64,000 nt of DNA, taken from assembly GCA_021732085.1 (NCBI GenBank), contig JAKFVQ010000007.1:401372-465371 (forward strand), given 5' to 3'. This document shows, piece after piece, positions 1 to 8,646 of this stretch (the first letter of the stretch is position 1; each line of letters opens with the position of its first letter). This stretch comes from Candidatus Obscuribacterales bacterium (GTDB taxonomy: Bacteria; Cyanobacteriota; Vampirovibrionia; Obscuribacterales; Obscuribacteraceae). Under the pieces are notes generated by a model. It searched no databases and had not been told where the DNA came from. It saw only the letters and a list, made by a program, of their open reading frames with translations. A program made the translations under genes and the position numbers.

Positions 1-1251
1 CTTCTGAACGCCAGTGCTGTTGAAATCGAATGTATTCATTTGAACGATTTTCCAGATGGTGTATCCGGCGAGCAAGAGCAAGAGCCCGCCAACCGCGCCG
101 ATGACACGATCGACAGCGCCACGATTACCCATCACTACACCGATTGATGCCATTGACACAAATACTGTGGCAAAGACAACGCCAAGAATGACCAGATAAC
201 GGCTGAATGTGCGAACAGTCGGAAGTGGTCCCTGGAAATCGTATTTATTGTCTTTCTTCTGTGCTTGGAATAGCGTGTCTTGCGTTCCCTGAGCACCAGA
301 GCGTGCTCCACCTTCATTGGTCACGCCCTGCGAGTTCTGGCGGGTGCCGCCATTGTCATTAATCTTCGGCCCATTGGCTTCAGTGCCATTGTCATTGGTA
401 CGTGTGCCACCATTTCCAGCACCACCGTCCCACTGTTTAGTGCCACCATTTCCAGTGCCATTTTCGTAAAGTTTTTCGCCGCCGCTGCGACCCTTACCAG
501 AGTAGTACCAGGTGCCGCCATTGCCGCTTCCGCTCTCATAGCTGCGCGTTCCATAACCACCGAGTCCGCCACCATTATCCTGGCGGCGCGTGCCCTGGTT
601 GCCATAGCCACCTTCGTAGGTCATCTGACCTGAGGCGCCAGCGCCATTATCCATGGTCCACTGTCCGCCATTGCCGCCGGCGTAATCATAAGTTTGTTGT
701 CCAGAAACACCTTGTCCCCAGTCGTAGGCGCGTTGCCCTGCGTTGCCGTAACCACCTTCGTAGGTACTCATACCGGCATTACTGGAGCCGTAATCTTGTG
801 TCCAACTTCCGTAGCTGGCGCCCTGACCCCAGTCATACATACCTTGTTGGTAGCCGCTCTGAGTTGGATAACGTCCAGCACCGGGAACATAACCATATGG
901 ATATTTTCCACCCTGGCTGCCGCCAGCTGGAAAGTGGCTACCGTGCGAGTAGTCGCTATAACCGCCTGGAACGCGTGCCGGTCCGTTCATGTCTCCTGGT
1001 GTCACCCCTGGTGCGCAGGAGCCGCTACCCGGAGTTAACGGAGTGCCGTAAGCAATTTGATTTGGATTTGTGCGAGGAGTGCCGTTGATATACGGATTAC
1101 GCAAAGTCGACGGCTGGCTTGGCCCATTCAAGCATTCGGCATAATCAGCAAATACGGCCACAGGGGCAAGTAATGCTACAGCTGATGAAAGCAACATCGC
1201 GAAGCCCGATTGCTTCACCCATCTGTCCTTTCGTGCCTGGCTATCTGTCAT
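1..1251 (-). CDS. Gly-rich exported protein with two C-terminal membrane segments, partial
   Basis: An open frame of 417 codons runs from an ATG at 1251 off the left edge, so the C-terminus is missing. An AGAGGA ribosome site lies about 6 nt upstream. Residues 14-35 form a signal peptide (hydrophobic core, then VFA-D). Residues about 90-310 are low-complexity Gly/Asn/Tyr/Gln, with repeated modules of the kind TYEGGYGN, DNG and GNGGT. Two hydrophobic segments follow at about 352-374 and 382-404, joined by a short loop with Arg and Asp. This two-helix end is reminiscent of VirB2/TrbC pilin-type proteins, but I do not recognise a family. It sits 111 bp downstream of rpoB on the same strand and could be co-transcribed with it. 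Exported and membrane-bound is well supported; function is unknown. Confidence 0.8.
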   Translation of the reverse strand, partial: MTDSQARKDRWVKQSGFAMLLSSAVALLAPVAVFADYAECLNGPSQPSTLRNPYINGTPRTNPNQIAYGTPLTPGSGSCAPGVTPGDMNGPARVPGGYSDYSHGSHFPAGGSQGGKYPYGYVPGAGRYPTQSGYQQGMYDWGQGASYGSWTQDYGSSNAGMSTYEGGYGNAGQRAYDWGQGVSGQQTYDYAGGNGGQWTMDNGAGASGQMTYEGGYGNQGTRRQDNGGGLGGYGTRSYESGSGNGGTWYYSGKGRSGGEKLYENGTGNGGTKQWDGGAGNGGTRTNDNGTEANGPKINDNGGTRQNSQGVTNEGGARSGAQGTQDTLFQAQKKDNKYDFQGPLPTVRTFSRYLVILGVVFATVFVSMASIGVVMGNRGAVDRVIGAVGGLLLLLAGYTIWKIVQMNTFDFNSTGVQK

Positions 1252-1362
1252 GTGCTTTCCTCTGAAAAAAGCTAATAAAGGTTCTGGACCCTTAGTTTCG
1301 CGTTTTTTCAAGTACTTGTCTTTGGTAGATCTACGCTAATGACAATTAATCTGCGAATTTTT

Positions 1363-4300
1363 TTAGTCCTGAGCGGCAGCCGTCAGGGCATCTTTAGTGG
1401 TGCTTTCCGGCTTGCTTTCGCTGTCGTCGCCCAGAAGCATTTGCGACAGTTGTTCAGAAAGCGAAGTCAGTTCGCTAAAGGACGGAAATTCACTCATAGT
1501 CTCAGAGCTGGCACTGTCCTCTTCCGGATCAGCCCAGAGGCTATTCTTGATCGCGCGGGCAGCTTCTCTAGCTTGCTCGGCAGTCAATTGTCTGTAAGCG
1601 TTGCCGTTTTCGGCGTTGATTATCTGCATGGAGCAGGTGCTCGTATCTTCTTGTCCGACTATCTTTTGGACAGCCAGGTCAGATTCAATGCCTGAGCCGA
1701 TTTCATCAAGAATGTCAGCGGTCTCATCGTCGATGAAGCTGGAAATTAAGTCATCATCTTCATCGTTGCTGTCGAAGAGTTTGTCCGGACCTGAGGCGGC
1801 CTGCGCCGGAGTGTTCCATCCGGTGTTCGGCTGTCTGGTGCCTGGTGTATTGGCGACAGAGCCGAAAGAAGCGCCGAACGAGATTGTTCGGGCAACGTTG
1901 TTCGTGGCCGGTGGCTGCATGGTCGCACCCGATGTAGCGTTAGCAACAGCGCTATTGGAAGCTTCAAGCTCAGCTTCAAGGAAATCAGCCGGGTCGACGT
2001 CATCAATCAGCGGAACTTCCGACATATCGAACTTGGTCTTGTTGGCGTTGCGACCCATTCCGAGTGAGCATAGAACAGGCTCGGCTGTCGGGCGCACCAT
2101 CGGTTCGTAGTCGCCGGCTGGAATTTCGAGCATCTTTCGGCCGTCTTCTTCGAGTTGATCGACATGGCTGACTTGATATTCTTCTTCCAGAGTTTTGGCC
2201 CGTACGCCCGGCTTGTTGCCGGAATGCTTGTCGGCTTTGGAGCAGCCTTTGCTTTCGACAGGCTCTTCGATATCGAGAACCTTGCCGAGTGTGACTTCCA
2301 GACCGAGTCCGCGCAGTTCGCAGCAAAGTCCGTCGAATGCAGCAGTGCGCCCACCTGGAGTCAGCTCCTGACCGGTGACGATGTCTGCATAGACCTGGTG
2401 ACGTCCTGCGATGTCGTCTGCTTTGACGGTCATCATTTCGTGGAGAATATTGGCGGCGCCGTAAGCTTGGATTGCCCAAACTTCCATTTCGCCCATGCGC
2501 TGTCCACCGTGGTTGGCTTTACCACCAACAGGCTGTTGAGTGACTGCGGCGTATGGTCCACCCAATCCGGAGCGTGCGTTCATTTTGTGCAGAACGAGCT
2601 GGTTGAGCTTGAGCATGTACTGGCGTCCAACGAGCACCGGCAGGTCGAATGGTTCACCTGTTTTGCCGTCAAACAATTGGACTTTGCCATCTTCACCCAT
2701 CCACTCGTAGCCAGGAAGCTTGCGAACATCTGCCAGAGCCTGGGTGACAACTTTGTACGAAGCATCCGGATTGATTGATTCATCAAACTGGTGGATGCGG
2801 TAATAGCGATTGAGGATATCGGAGTAAAGACCAAGCTGAGCATCAAAGACTTGACCGATGTTCATACGGCTTGGAACGCCCAGTGGGTTCAAGCAAATGT
2901 CGACCGGTGTGCCGTCCGGCAAGTAAGGCATGTCTTCGTCTGGAACGATGATGGAAACGATACCTTTGTTTCCGTGACGTCCAGCGAGTTTGTCGCCAAC
3001 TTCAACCGGGCAGAGTCTTGCGATTAGAACTTCGATTTCGCAAATGACGCCGGCTTTCAATTCCGGAGTTGTTTCCGGTGTGAAGATGCGCACGTCGATG
3101 ACGCGTCCACCGGAGCCGTGCGGAACGCGCAGGCTGGTGTCACCCATCTCTTCTGCTACTTTTCCGAAGATTGCTTGCAGCAATTCTTCCTCTGCGCTCA
3201 ATGCTTTGGCTTCTTTCGGTGAAAGTTTGGAGACGAGGATGTCGCCTGGCTCTACATAGGAACCAATCTTGGCAATGCCTCTTTCATCAAGATGCTCGAG
3301 GTCGGAAGCGGTGATATTCGGCAGTTCCGGAGTCAAAATTTCAGGACCGCGCAAGGTCTGGTAGACACCAACCGAATGCTTTTCAATTTCGATATGGGAG
3401 AGCTTGTGATCGCGCACTAGACCGCGACGTACAACGATGGCGTCCTCATAGTTTTGTCCGTTCCAGGAAACAAACGCGACGAGCAAGTTACGTCCAAGTG
3501 ACAGCTCACCACCTGCAATACCAGGTCCATCCGCAATGATTTGACCAGCTTCGACCTTGTCACCGACTTTGACGGATGGACGTTGGTCCAAAACCGTGTT
3601 CTGGTTTGTGCGATCGTAGCGGATGAGCGGATAGTTACGCGATTCGCCGGAAGCTTGCGTTACTTTGATTTCCTTGCCGGTTACTTTGGTGACAGTGCCG
3701 GCACGTCGTGCAGCTACCGAGTGACCAGAGGAGCGGGCAACAACCTTCTCCATACCGGTGCCGACGCGCGGACGCTCCGGCTTGATCAAAGGCAAGGTTT
3801 GACGCATCATCCCGCCGCCCATCAGAGCGCGGCTTGCATCATCATGCTCGAGGAAAGGAATGAGTCCGGATCCTACCGAGATGAAACCTTGCGGCGCAAT
3901 ACCGATGAAGTCAATTTCGTCAGGTGTTACGTTGCAGAAGGTCTCGCCACGGCGAGCATAAACCATTGGTCCGAGGATACGGTTGCCGTCTACTTTTGCA
4001 TCCGGCGGCGCCAGGATGTATTTCTTGTCGTCAGCCGGTGTGAGATAGACAACTTCATCTGTTGCCATGCCATCGCATACGCGACGGTAAGGCACGGTCA
4101 TGAAGCCATCTTCGTCGATACGGCAGAAGGTCGACATGTATGAAACCATACCGCAGTTTTTACCTTCGGGCGATTCGACCAGGCAAACGCGTCCGATTTG
4201 GCTCGGATGCACGTCACGCATTTCAGTCGGTGCGGCATTCGGGTCGATTCCCCCGGGGCCGAACGAAGTGATACGGCGACGATGCGAGAGCTCAGAGAGC

Positions 4301-5451
4301 GGATTTTGCTGGTCCAAATATTGGACGAGCGGATTGCCTGAGAAAAACTTGTTGATTGCATTTGTGAAAGGACGAACATCGAGGAAGTCGTTGGGGCTTC
4401 CAACTTCTTCTTCATCTTCGTGCAATTCAAGGCGGGTGCGGATAGATTTGACCATTTGAGCAAGCGCCGGGCGCACAGCTCTGGTCAGTACATCGCCAAC
4501 TCCACGCAGGTGTCGGTTTTCCAAACTATCGATGAAATCTGTTGTGCCATTGCCGAGCGGCAAGTTGAGCAAATATTCGACAGCAGCAAGAATGTCTTCT
4601 TTGCTGAGCTGCATGGACTGGCTGTCGCGATCCAATTTCTTGTTGAAACGACGGCGACCGAGTGAGCCCATTGAATAACGACGGCGATCTGTCAGTTCAG
4701 CAAGTGCGGTTTGACCGGCACCAGCGCCACCTGTGCCATCCGGCTTCCAGGCGCGACCGAGAACAGAGAGTGCTTCAGTTTGGGTGAGCTGTTTGCATTC
4801 GATTTGATTCTTGTTGAGCAAAGGCACAATGCGTTTCTCGATAGTTGCCCAATCAACGCCCATTGCAAGAAGAACGGTGACGGCAGAAACCCATCCGCGT
4901 TTCGGCAATTTGATGCGGCATTTGGCGCGGCTGGTTCTACCGGTGCCAGTTTCCAAATCCAGTTCAAAGCTTATCGGTGCACCTTGTTCGCCAAGAATGA
5001 TCGCTTTGTACAGCAAGGAGGAATTCATGCTGAAGTAAACGCCAGGAGCACGCACGAGCTGTCCAAGAACAACGCGCTCGGAGCCATTGATAACGAAGGT
5101 CCCGCGGTCTGTGATAACCGGAACATCACCCATGTAAGCTGTCGATTTTCTAACTACGCCAGTTTGTGTGTCGCGCAGGAAAACATCCATGAGCAAACGG
5201 CGAGCATGTGTCATGTTTGATTTGCGAGCATGCTCTGCACTTGTCGGGTAGCCGGAATCATGGGCATAGTCTTCAAAGCGCCAGTGCGGCTTGCCATCCA
5301 TGCCGATGAAGGAGATTTCGTAGCGTGAGCTGTAGTCGCTGCCGATTGGAGAGACGTCCTGGAAGAGTTGCCCGAGAGTTTGCTCGAGGAACTGACGATA
5401 TGATCGCCTCGGGAATTCAGCCAGGTCAGGTGGTTGGAAATAGAAACTCAT
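1363..5451 (-). CDS. rpoB: DNA-directed RNA polymerase beta subunit, divergent, with C-terminal extension
   Basis: A 1362-residue protein. Residues 1-1060 follow the RpoB plan in order: GTFVINGSERVV (118-128), the rifampicin region (371-402), DVHPSQIGRVCLVESPEG (413-430), FLEHDDASRALMGGGM (533-548), NYEDAIVV (667-674), GDKLAGRHGNKG (819-830) with the two active-site-region lysines K821 and K829, and GGQRMGEMEVWA (982-993). Several near-invariant positions differ; the usual ETPEGPNIGL reads ESPEGKNCGM. Residues 1061-1362 form an acidic, Ser/Ala-rich tail not found in ordinary RpoB. Neither rpoC nor the usual ribosomal-protein genes adjoin it. The start overlaps the stop of the upstream TPR gene by 4 nt (ATGA), so translation is probably coupled. 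It may be a paralogue beside a canonical rpoB elsewhere, or the relocated sole copy. Confidence 0.93.
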   Translation of the reverse strand: MSFYFQPPDLAEFPRRSYRQFLEQTLGQLFQDVSPIGSDYSSRYEISFIGMDGKPHWRFEDYAHDSGYPTSAEHARKSNMTHARRLLMDVFLRDTQTGVVRKSTAYMGDVPVITDRGTFVINGSERVVLGQLVRAPGVYFSMNSSLLYKAIILGEQGAPISFELDLETGTGRTSRAKCRIKLPKRGWVSAVTVLLAMGVDWATIEKRIVPLLNKNQIECKQLTQTEALSVLGRAWKPDGTGGAGAGQTALAELTDRRRYSMGSLGRRRFNKKLDRDSQSMQLSKEDILAAVEYLLNLPLGNGTTDFIDSLENRHLRGVGDVLTRAVRPALAQMVKSIRTRLELHEDEEEVGSPNDFLDVRPFTNAINKFFSGNPLVQYLDQQNPLSELSHRRRITSFGPGGIDPNAAPTEMRDVHPSQIGRVCLVESPEGKNCGMVSYMSTFCRIDEDGFMTVPYRRVCDGMATDEVVYLTPADDKKYILAPPDAKVDGNRILGPMVYARRGETFCNVTPDEIDFIGIAPQGFISVGSGLIPFLEHDDASRALMGGGMMRQTLPLIKPERPRVGTGMEKVVARSSGHSVAARRAGTVTKVTGKEIKVTQASGESRNYPLIRYDRTNQNTVLDQRPSVKVGDKVEAGQIIADGPGIAGGELSLGRNLLVAFVSWNGQNYEDAIVVRRGLVRDHKLSHIEIEKHSVGVYQTLRGPEILTPELPNITASDLEHLDERGIAKIGSYVEPGDILVSKLSPKEAKALSAEEELLQAIFGKVAEEMGDTSLRVPHGSGGRVIDVRIFTPETTPELKAGVICEIEVLIARLCPVEVGDKLAGRHGNKGIVSIIVPDEDMPYLPDGTPVDICLNPLGVPSRMNIGQVFDAQLGLYSDILNRYYRIHQFDESINPDASYKVVTQALADVRKLPGYEWMGEDGKVQLFDGKTGEPFDLPVLVGRQYMLKLNQLVLHKMNARSGLGGPYAAVTQQPVGGKANHGGQRMGEMEVWAIQAYGAANILHEMMTVKADDIAGRHQVYADIVTGQELTPGGRTAAFDGLCCELRGLGLEVTLGKVLDIEEPVESKGCSKADKHSGNKPGVRAKTLEEEYQVSHVDQLEEDGRKMLEIPAGDYEPMVRPTAEPVLCSLGMGRNANKTKFDMSEVPLIDDVDPADFLEAELEASNSAVANATSGATMQPPATNNVARTISFGASFGSVANTPGTRQPNTGWNTPAQAASGPDKLFDSNDEDDDLISSFIDDETADILDEIGSGIESDLAVQKIVGQEDTSTCSMQIINAENGNAYRQLTAEQAREAARAIKNSLWADPEEDSASSETMSEFPSFSELTSLSEQLSQMLLGDDSESKPESTTKDALTAAAQD

Positions 5452-7511
5452 TTTGCAGCCACCTCTTTTCCGGACGCCGGGCCGCCTTCACCAAAAGCAT
5501 TTTGCATTGAGCGCTTGTGGATCGCCATTGCTCTTGCAAGGTCGCCGGCAAATTCTTTGTTGCTTGGACGCAGCGCCGATGCGATGCGGAATTCAGCAAT
5601 TGCATCAGTGATGTTTCCGCCTGCCAAAAGATTTACAGCGACGCGGTGATGCACTTCTGCATTTTGCAAGTTGCTGTTGAGCGCTTCGCGCAGAACGGCA
5701 ACTGCTCCATCATAATTTCTTGCAGTCTCCAATTCGACAACACGTGCCACCATTTCAGCTGGAATATTCAACTGAGGGGCAGCTCCGACTGCCTTCGGTG
5801 CAGCTTGCTGAAGCGGGGCTTGAGCCATGGGGTTGTGTTGCGGTACGCGTCCGGTTTGACCGAGCGCTGCAAAAGGTGACATTGGGGCTTGAGCCGAAAC
5901 TGGTTGGCTGACAGCCTGCGCTTGTGCCACTGGCTGAGCAGCATTGTCATCATGAGTTCTGAAGCCCATCTGGTGGTTCGACTGCATGCCGCTGCCGCCT
6001 TCAAACATGTTCTTTTGCATTGCTGGACTTGGAGCCATGTGTTGGACAGGAGCTTGTGCGTATTGTTGTTGCTGAGGAACTTGTTGTACATGCTGTGGGT
6101 AGCTCAATTGTTGCGGTGCAACACCACCCATAGTGCGCTGTACGTTTCCGCGTTGCATTTCTTTCATGCGGTAGGCAGCTTCTTTGTTCTTCTCAGGGTC
6201 GATAAGAACACAGGTGAGATAAGCTTGATGGGCGCCACGCAAATCGCCGTTGGCTTCAAGGCATTCACCGAGCAAGAACTGGTACTTGGAATTTTTTGGT
6301 TCCATCATTGCAGCCTGGCTGATTTCTGCCAGAGCTTCGCGCTTCAGTCCTTGATTGAAAAGTGTTTCGGCCGCAAGTTTGTGCTTTTCAGCCATTGCAT
6401 GCTGTCTGGCACGAACGAGCGAGGCACGTCCTGCACCAAGACCTGGATTTTGTGGCTCGAGAGCTTGCAACTTGTTGTATTCAGATTCAGCGCCATTAAA
6501 ATCACCAGTTAACTGGAGAGCGCCGGCAAGACCCAGGTGGTTTTCGGCAAGTAGCGGATTGCTGGCTACCTGATGTCTCCACAATTCGACGAGCTGTTGT
6601 CCAGCAAGATGATCTTTTGAATCGAGAATGACAGCGGTACGCAAAGCGCTTGCTGCATCGGTCAATACTTTGGGATCACGTGTGCTCAAGAGAGCAATAC
6701 CCAGCTGTCTTTGTGCCGGTCCATAATCTTTGTCTTTCGCGATTGCCTGGCGGTACCAGTTAATTGCTGTGGAAATCTGGCCGTAGTGCAAAGCCAGATC
6801 GCCCATTTTTGTTGAAGTCTTTGCTGTATTTTCCAACTGCAAGGCGGTTTGGTATTCAACCATTGCTGCTTCCCACTCACCGATTGCTGCGAGTTGATCG
6901 CCAGCCACGATGCGCTCATCAGCGGAGCTTGGGTCGCGTCCTTGCTTCTTCATGGTTTCGTTGAGAAGTTTAACTGCCATTCCGTTGTCCGGAGCAGCTG
7001 CTAGAGCCTTTCGCAAGAGACCAGCGGCGGCGTCGAGATCTTTGTGATTGATCCTGTCTTGCGCATAAGCACAACGAGCAGCCGACAGATTGATTCTGTA
7101 CTGCTTATTTCCAGGCTCCGATTGGCATGCAGATTCGTGGGCATGGATTGCTTCGGTCCAACGACCTTGCTTTCCGAACATGACACCACGATTGTTTTCT
7201 TCCAATGCTTTCTGAACTGCTTTTTGACCGGCTTGTGCGCGTTCTTTTGTTGCTTGAACGGCACGCTCTGCAGCTTCTTTGCGGGCAGCTTCTTCTTGCT
7301 CAGCTTTGGCACGCTCGGCGTCGCGATAGTCCATGCGTCGCGAATAGCGGCTAACCTCAGGAGCGTGGACATTCGAATTCTCGAAGTCTTTCAGTTCACG
7401 CTCGGTTGGCAGCGGTCTTGCATTCAGCTTCGTCGCGCAGACGGGGTTGAAGGTGCTGGCGCCAACCAGGGATATCAAACAACTTGTAATTATAAAGAAA
7501 CGGCTTGTCAT
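5448..7511 (-). CDS. exported TPR-repeat protein
   Basis: I place the start at the ATG at 7511, which gives 687 residues beginning with a clean signal peptide (MTSRFFIITSCLISLVGAS, cleavage near VCA). A TTG at 7529 would add six residues. A charged Ala/Glu/Arg/Gln coiled-coil stretch follows. Next come tetratricopeptide repeats (GRWTEAIHAHESACQSEPGN; EWEAAMVEYQTALQLEN; ISTAINWYRQAIAKDKDY), then a Gln/Met/Pro-rich linker with runs such as QQVPQQQQYAQ, and a final TPR pair. TPRs usually scaffold protein-protein contacts; the signal peptide puts them in the periplasm or at the surface. The stop overlaps the rpoB start by 4 nt, an odd pairing for an exported protein. The partner is unknown. Confidence 0.85.
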   Translation of the reverse strand: MTSRFFIITSCLISLVGASTFNPVCATKLNARPLPTERELKDFENSNVHAPEVSRYSRRMDYRDAERAKAEQEEAARKEAAERAVQATKERAQAGQKAVQKALEENNRGVMFGKQGRWTEAIHAHESACQSEPGNKQYRINLSAARCAYAQDRINHKDLDAAAGLLRKALAAAPDNGMAVKLLNETMKKQGRDPSSADERIVAGDQLAAIGEWEAAMVEYQTALQLENTAKTSTKMGDLALHYGQISTAINWYRQAIAKDKDYGPAQRQLGIALLSTRDPKVLTDAASALRTAVILDSKDHLAGQQLVELWRHQVASNPLLAENHLGLAGALQLTGDFNGAESEYNKLQALEPQNPGLGAGRASLVRARQHAMAEKHKLAAETLFNQGLKREALAEISQAAMMEPKNSKYQFLLGECLEANGDLRGAHQAYLTCVLIDPEKNKEAAYRMKEMQRGNVQRTMGGVAPQQLSYPQHVQQVPQQQQYAQAPVQHMAPSPAMQKNMFEGGSGMQSNHQMGFRTHDDNAAQPVAQAQAVSQPVSAQAPMSPFAALGQTGRVPQHNPMAQAPLQQAAPKAVGAAPQLNIPAEMVARVVELETARNYDGAVAVLREALNSNLQNAEVHHRVAVNLLAGGNITDAIAEFRIASALRPSNKEFAGDLARAMAIHKRSMQNAFGEGGPASGKEVAAK

Positions 7512-7710
7512 TACTTGCTCATTGCCCAACGGATGAATCGAATCCGGAAGATGAGCTTAGCTTAAGAGATCTACCTGCCGGTGCCTATTGGGGTTTGTCC
7601 CATGGCGTTCGTATTTTTCCCACAAGTGAGATTAAATTGGGATTTGAGGTCCCGCAGCGCGCCAAAAATCTGGAAAAGCATCCGGTTTTTGCACACCTTA
7701 AATCTCAAAT

Positions 7711-8433
7711 TTAATAGTCGCGCCTAACTGTGCCGGGCTCGGCCTCAGGTTCGCCTACATTAAATACGAACTTGTGAGCCAACTTTCCATTCAAACTGAC
7801 TCGAATTTCGTACAGTCCGGCAGGATCTCCTGGTGAAACAGTCCAGGCGTGGCCAACCCACCCTTCATCGACTGGCTGAAAACTTTCCATTACGCACTCA
7901 CGCCCGCCATCCACTAATTGGGCAGATGAAGATCTCACCTTCCAGGTTGAAGGCGCTTCCGGCAGAATAAATTCTTCGCGGACAAAGACAGGAGCTTTAA
8001 AGTTTGTCTTGAGCTTCCACATATATTGAATTCCTGGAAGGTTTGGAATTACAACAACCGGGTGAATATGCCAGTTTTTGGAAGGTCCTTCTCTCTCGGT
8101 GACGACCCCGAATTCCTTCTTATCCAATTTGGCAGGATCCTGTGTGCTGTCGTCAGACTCAATAGACTTCTCTAAAAGAGTGCTGAAAATACCTGACGGA
8201 GCCCTCACTCCTGCAGGCGGAGTGGTTGTGTGGATGGGCTCAATATCAAAATTATCTTCTACGCGGGTATCGTGCCGGGGAATTAAGGGACCGGAAGGCG
8301 GGTCCAGCTCCAACTGCTTATTTCCCGGCTCGTCGGTCCCAGGAAGCAATGGCGTGTCCGCATAGCCGGCGCCAGCAAAGGCGCAAAAGCTAATAACGAC
8401 AAGGATCAGGTTAAGCGGTCTCAGCACATTCAT
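7711..8433 (-). CDS. exported protein of unknown function
   Basis: A 240-residue protein with a signal peptide at residues 1-25 (MNVLRPLNLILVVISFCAFA, cleavage near GYA-D). A Pro-rich acidic linker spans about 26-75. The C-terminal half looks like a beta-sandwich: alternating hydrophobic residues, then HAWTVSPGDPAGLYEIRVS and KLAHKFVFNVGE. The pattern of a processed product followed by an Ig-like extension resembles secreted domains that bind or modulate envelope components, but I do not recognise a family. No Shine-Dalgarno is evident before the ATG at 8433. It lies about 200 bp upstream of the TPR-rpoB pair and is divergent from the LysM gene pair. Confidence 0.7.
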   Translation of the reverse strand: MNVLRPLNLILVVISFCAFAGAGYADTPLLPGTDEPGNKQLELDPPSGPLIPRHDTRVEDNFDIEPIHTTTPPAGVRAPSGIFSTLLEKSIESDDSTQDPAKLDKKEFGVVTEREGPSKNWHIHPVVVIPNLPGIQYMWKLKTNFKAPVFVREEFILPEAPSTWKVRSSSAQLVDGGRECVMESFQPVDEGWVGHAWTVSPGDPAGLYEIRVSLNGKLAHKFVFNVGEPEAEPGTVRRDY

Positions 8434-8646
8434 ATATAAAGTTCTACCCAGCGAAAACCTGCAGTCAGAATACCAAGAAAACAGCTACAAAACTCGGCGG
8501 CAAGACCCACTATAAAGACTACAGATACATGCACCGTTTTCTGTGTCTTGAACGCTTTCAGGTATTTGCAGCCGCGCTTAGACTTCAAGATACGGGAGAA
8601 GGTCTCAGTGAGCGCAAGCTTGCTTTTGACCAGGTGGACTTTACTA

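Noticed and set aside
321..1038. Small open frames on both strands in the first kilobase
   Set aside because: They are out-of-frame readings of the Gly-rich minus-strand gene, whose frame is continuous from ATG 1251 to the left edge.
1..8433. A normal rpoBC operon
   Set aside because: No rpoC, rplJ or rplL lies within reach; both flanks of rpoB are exported proteins.
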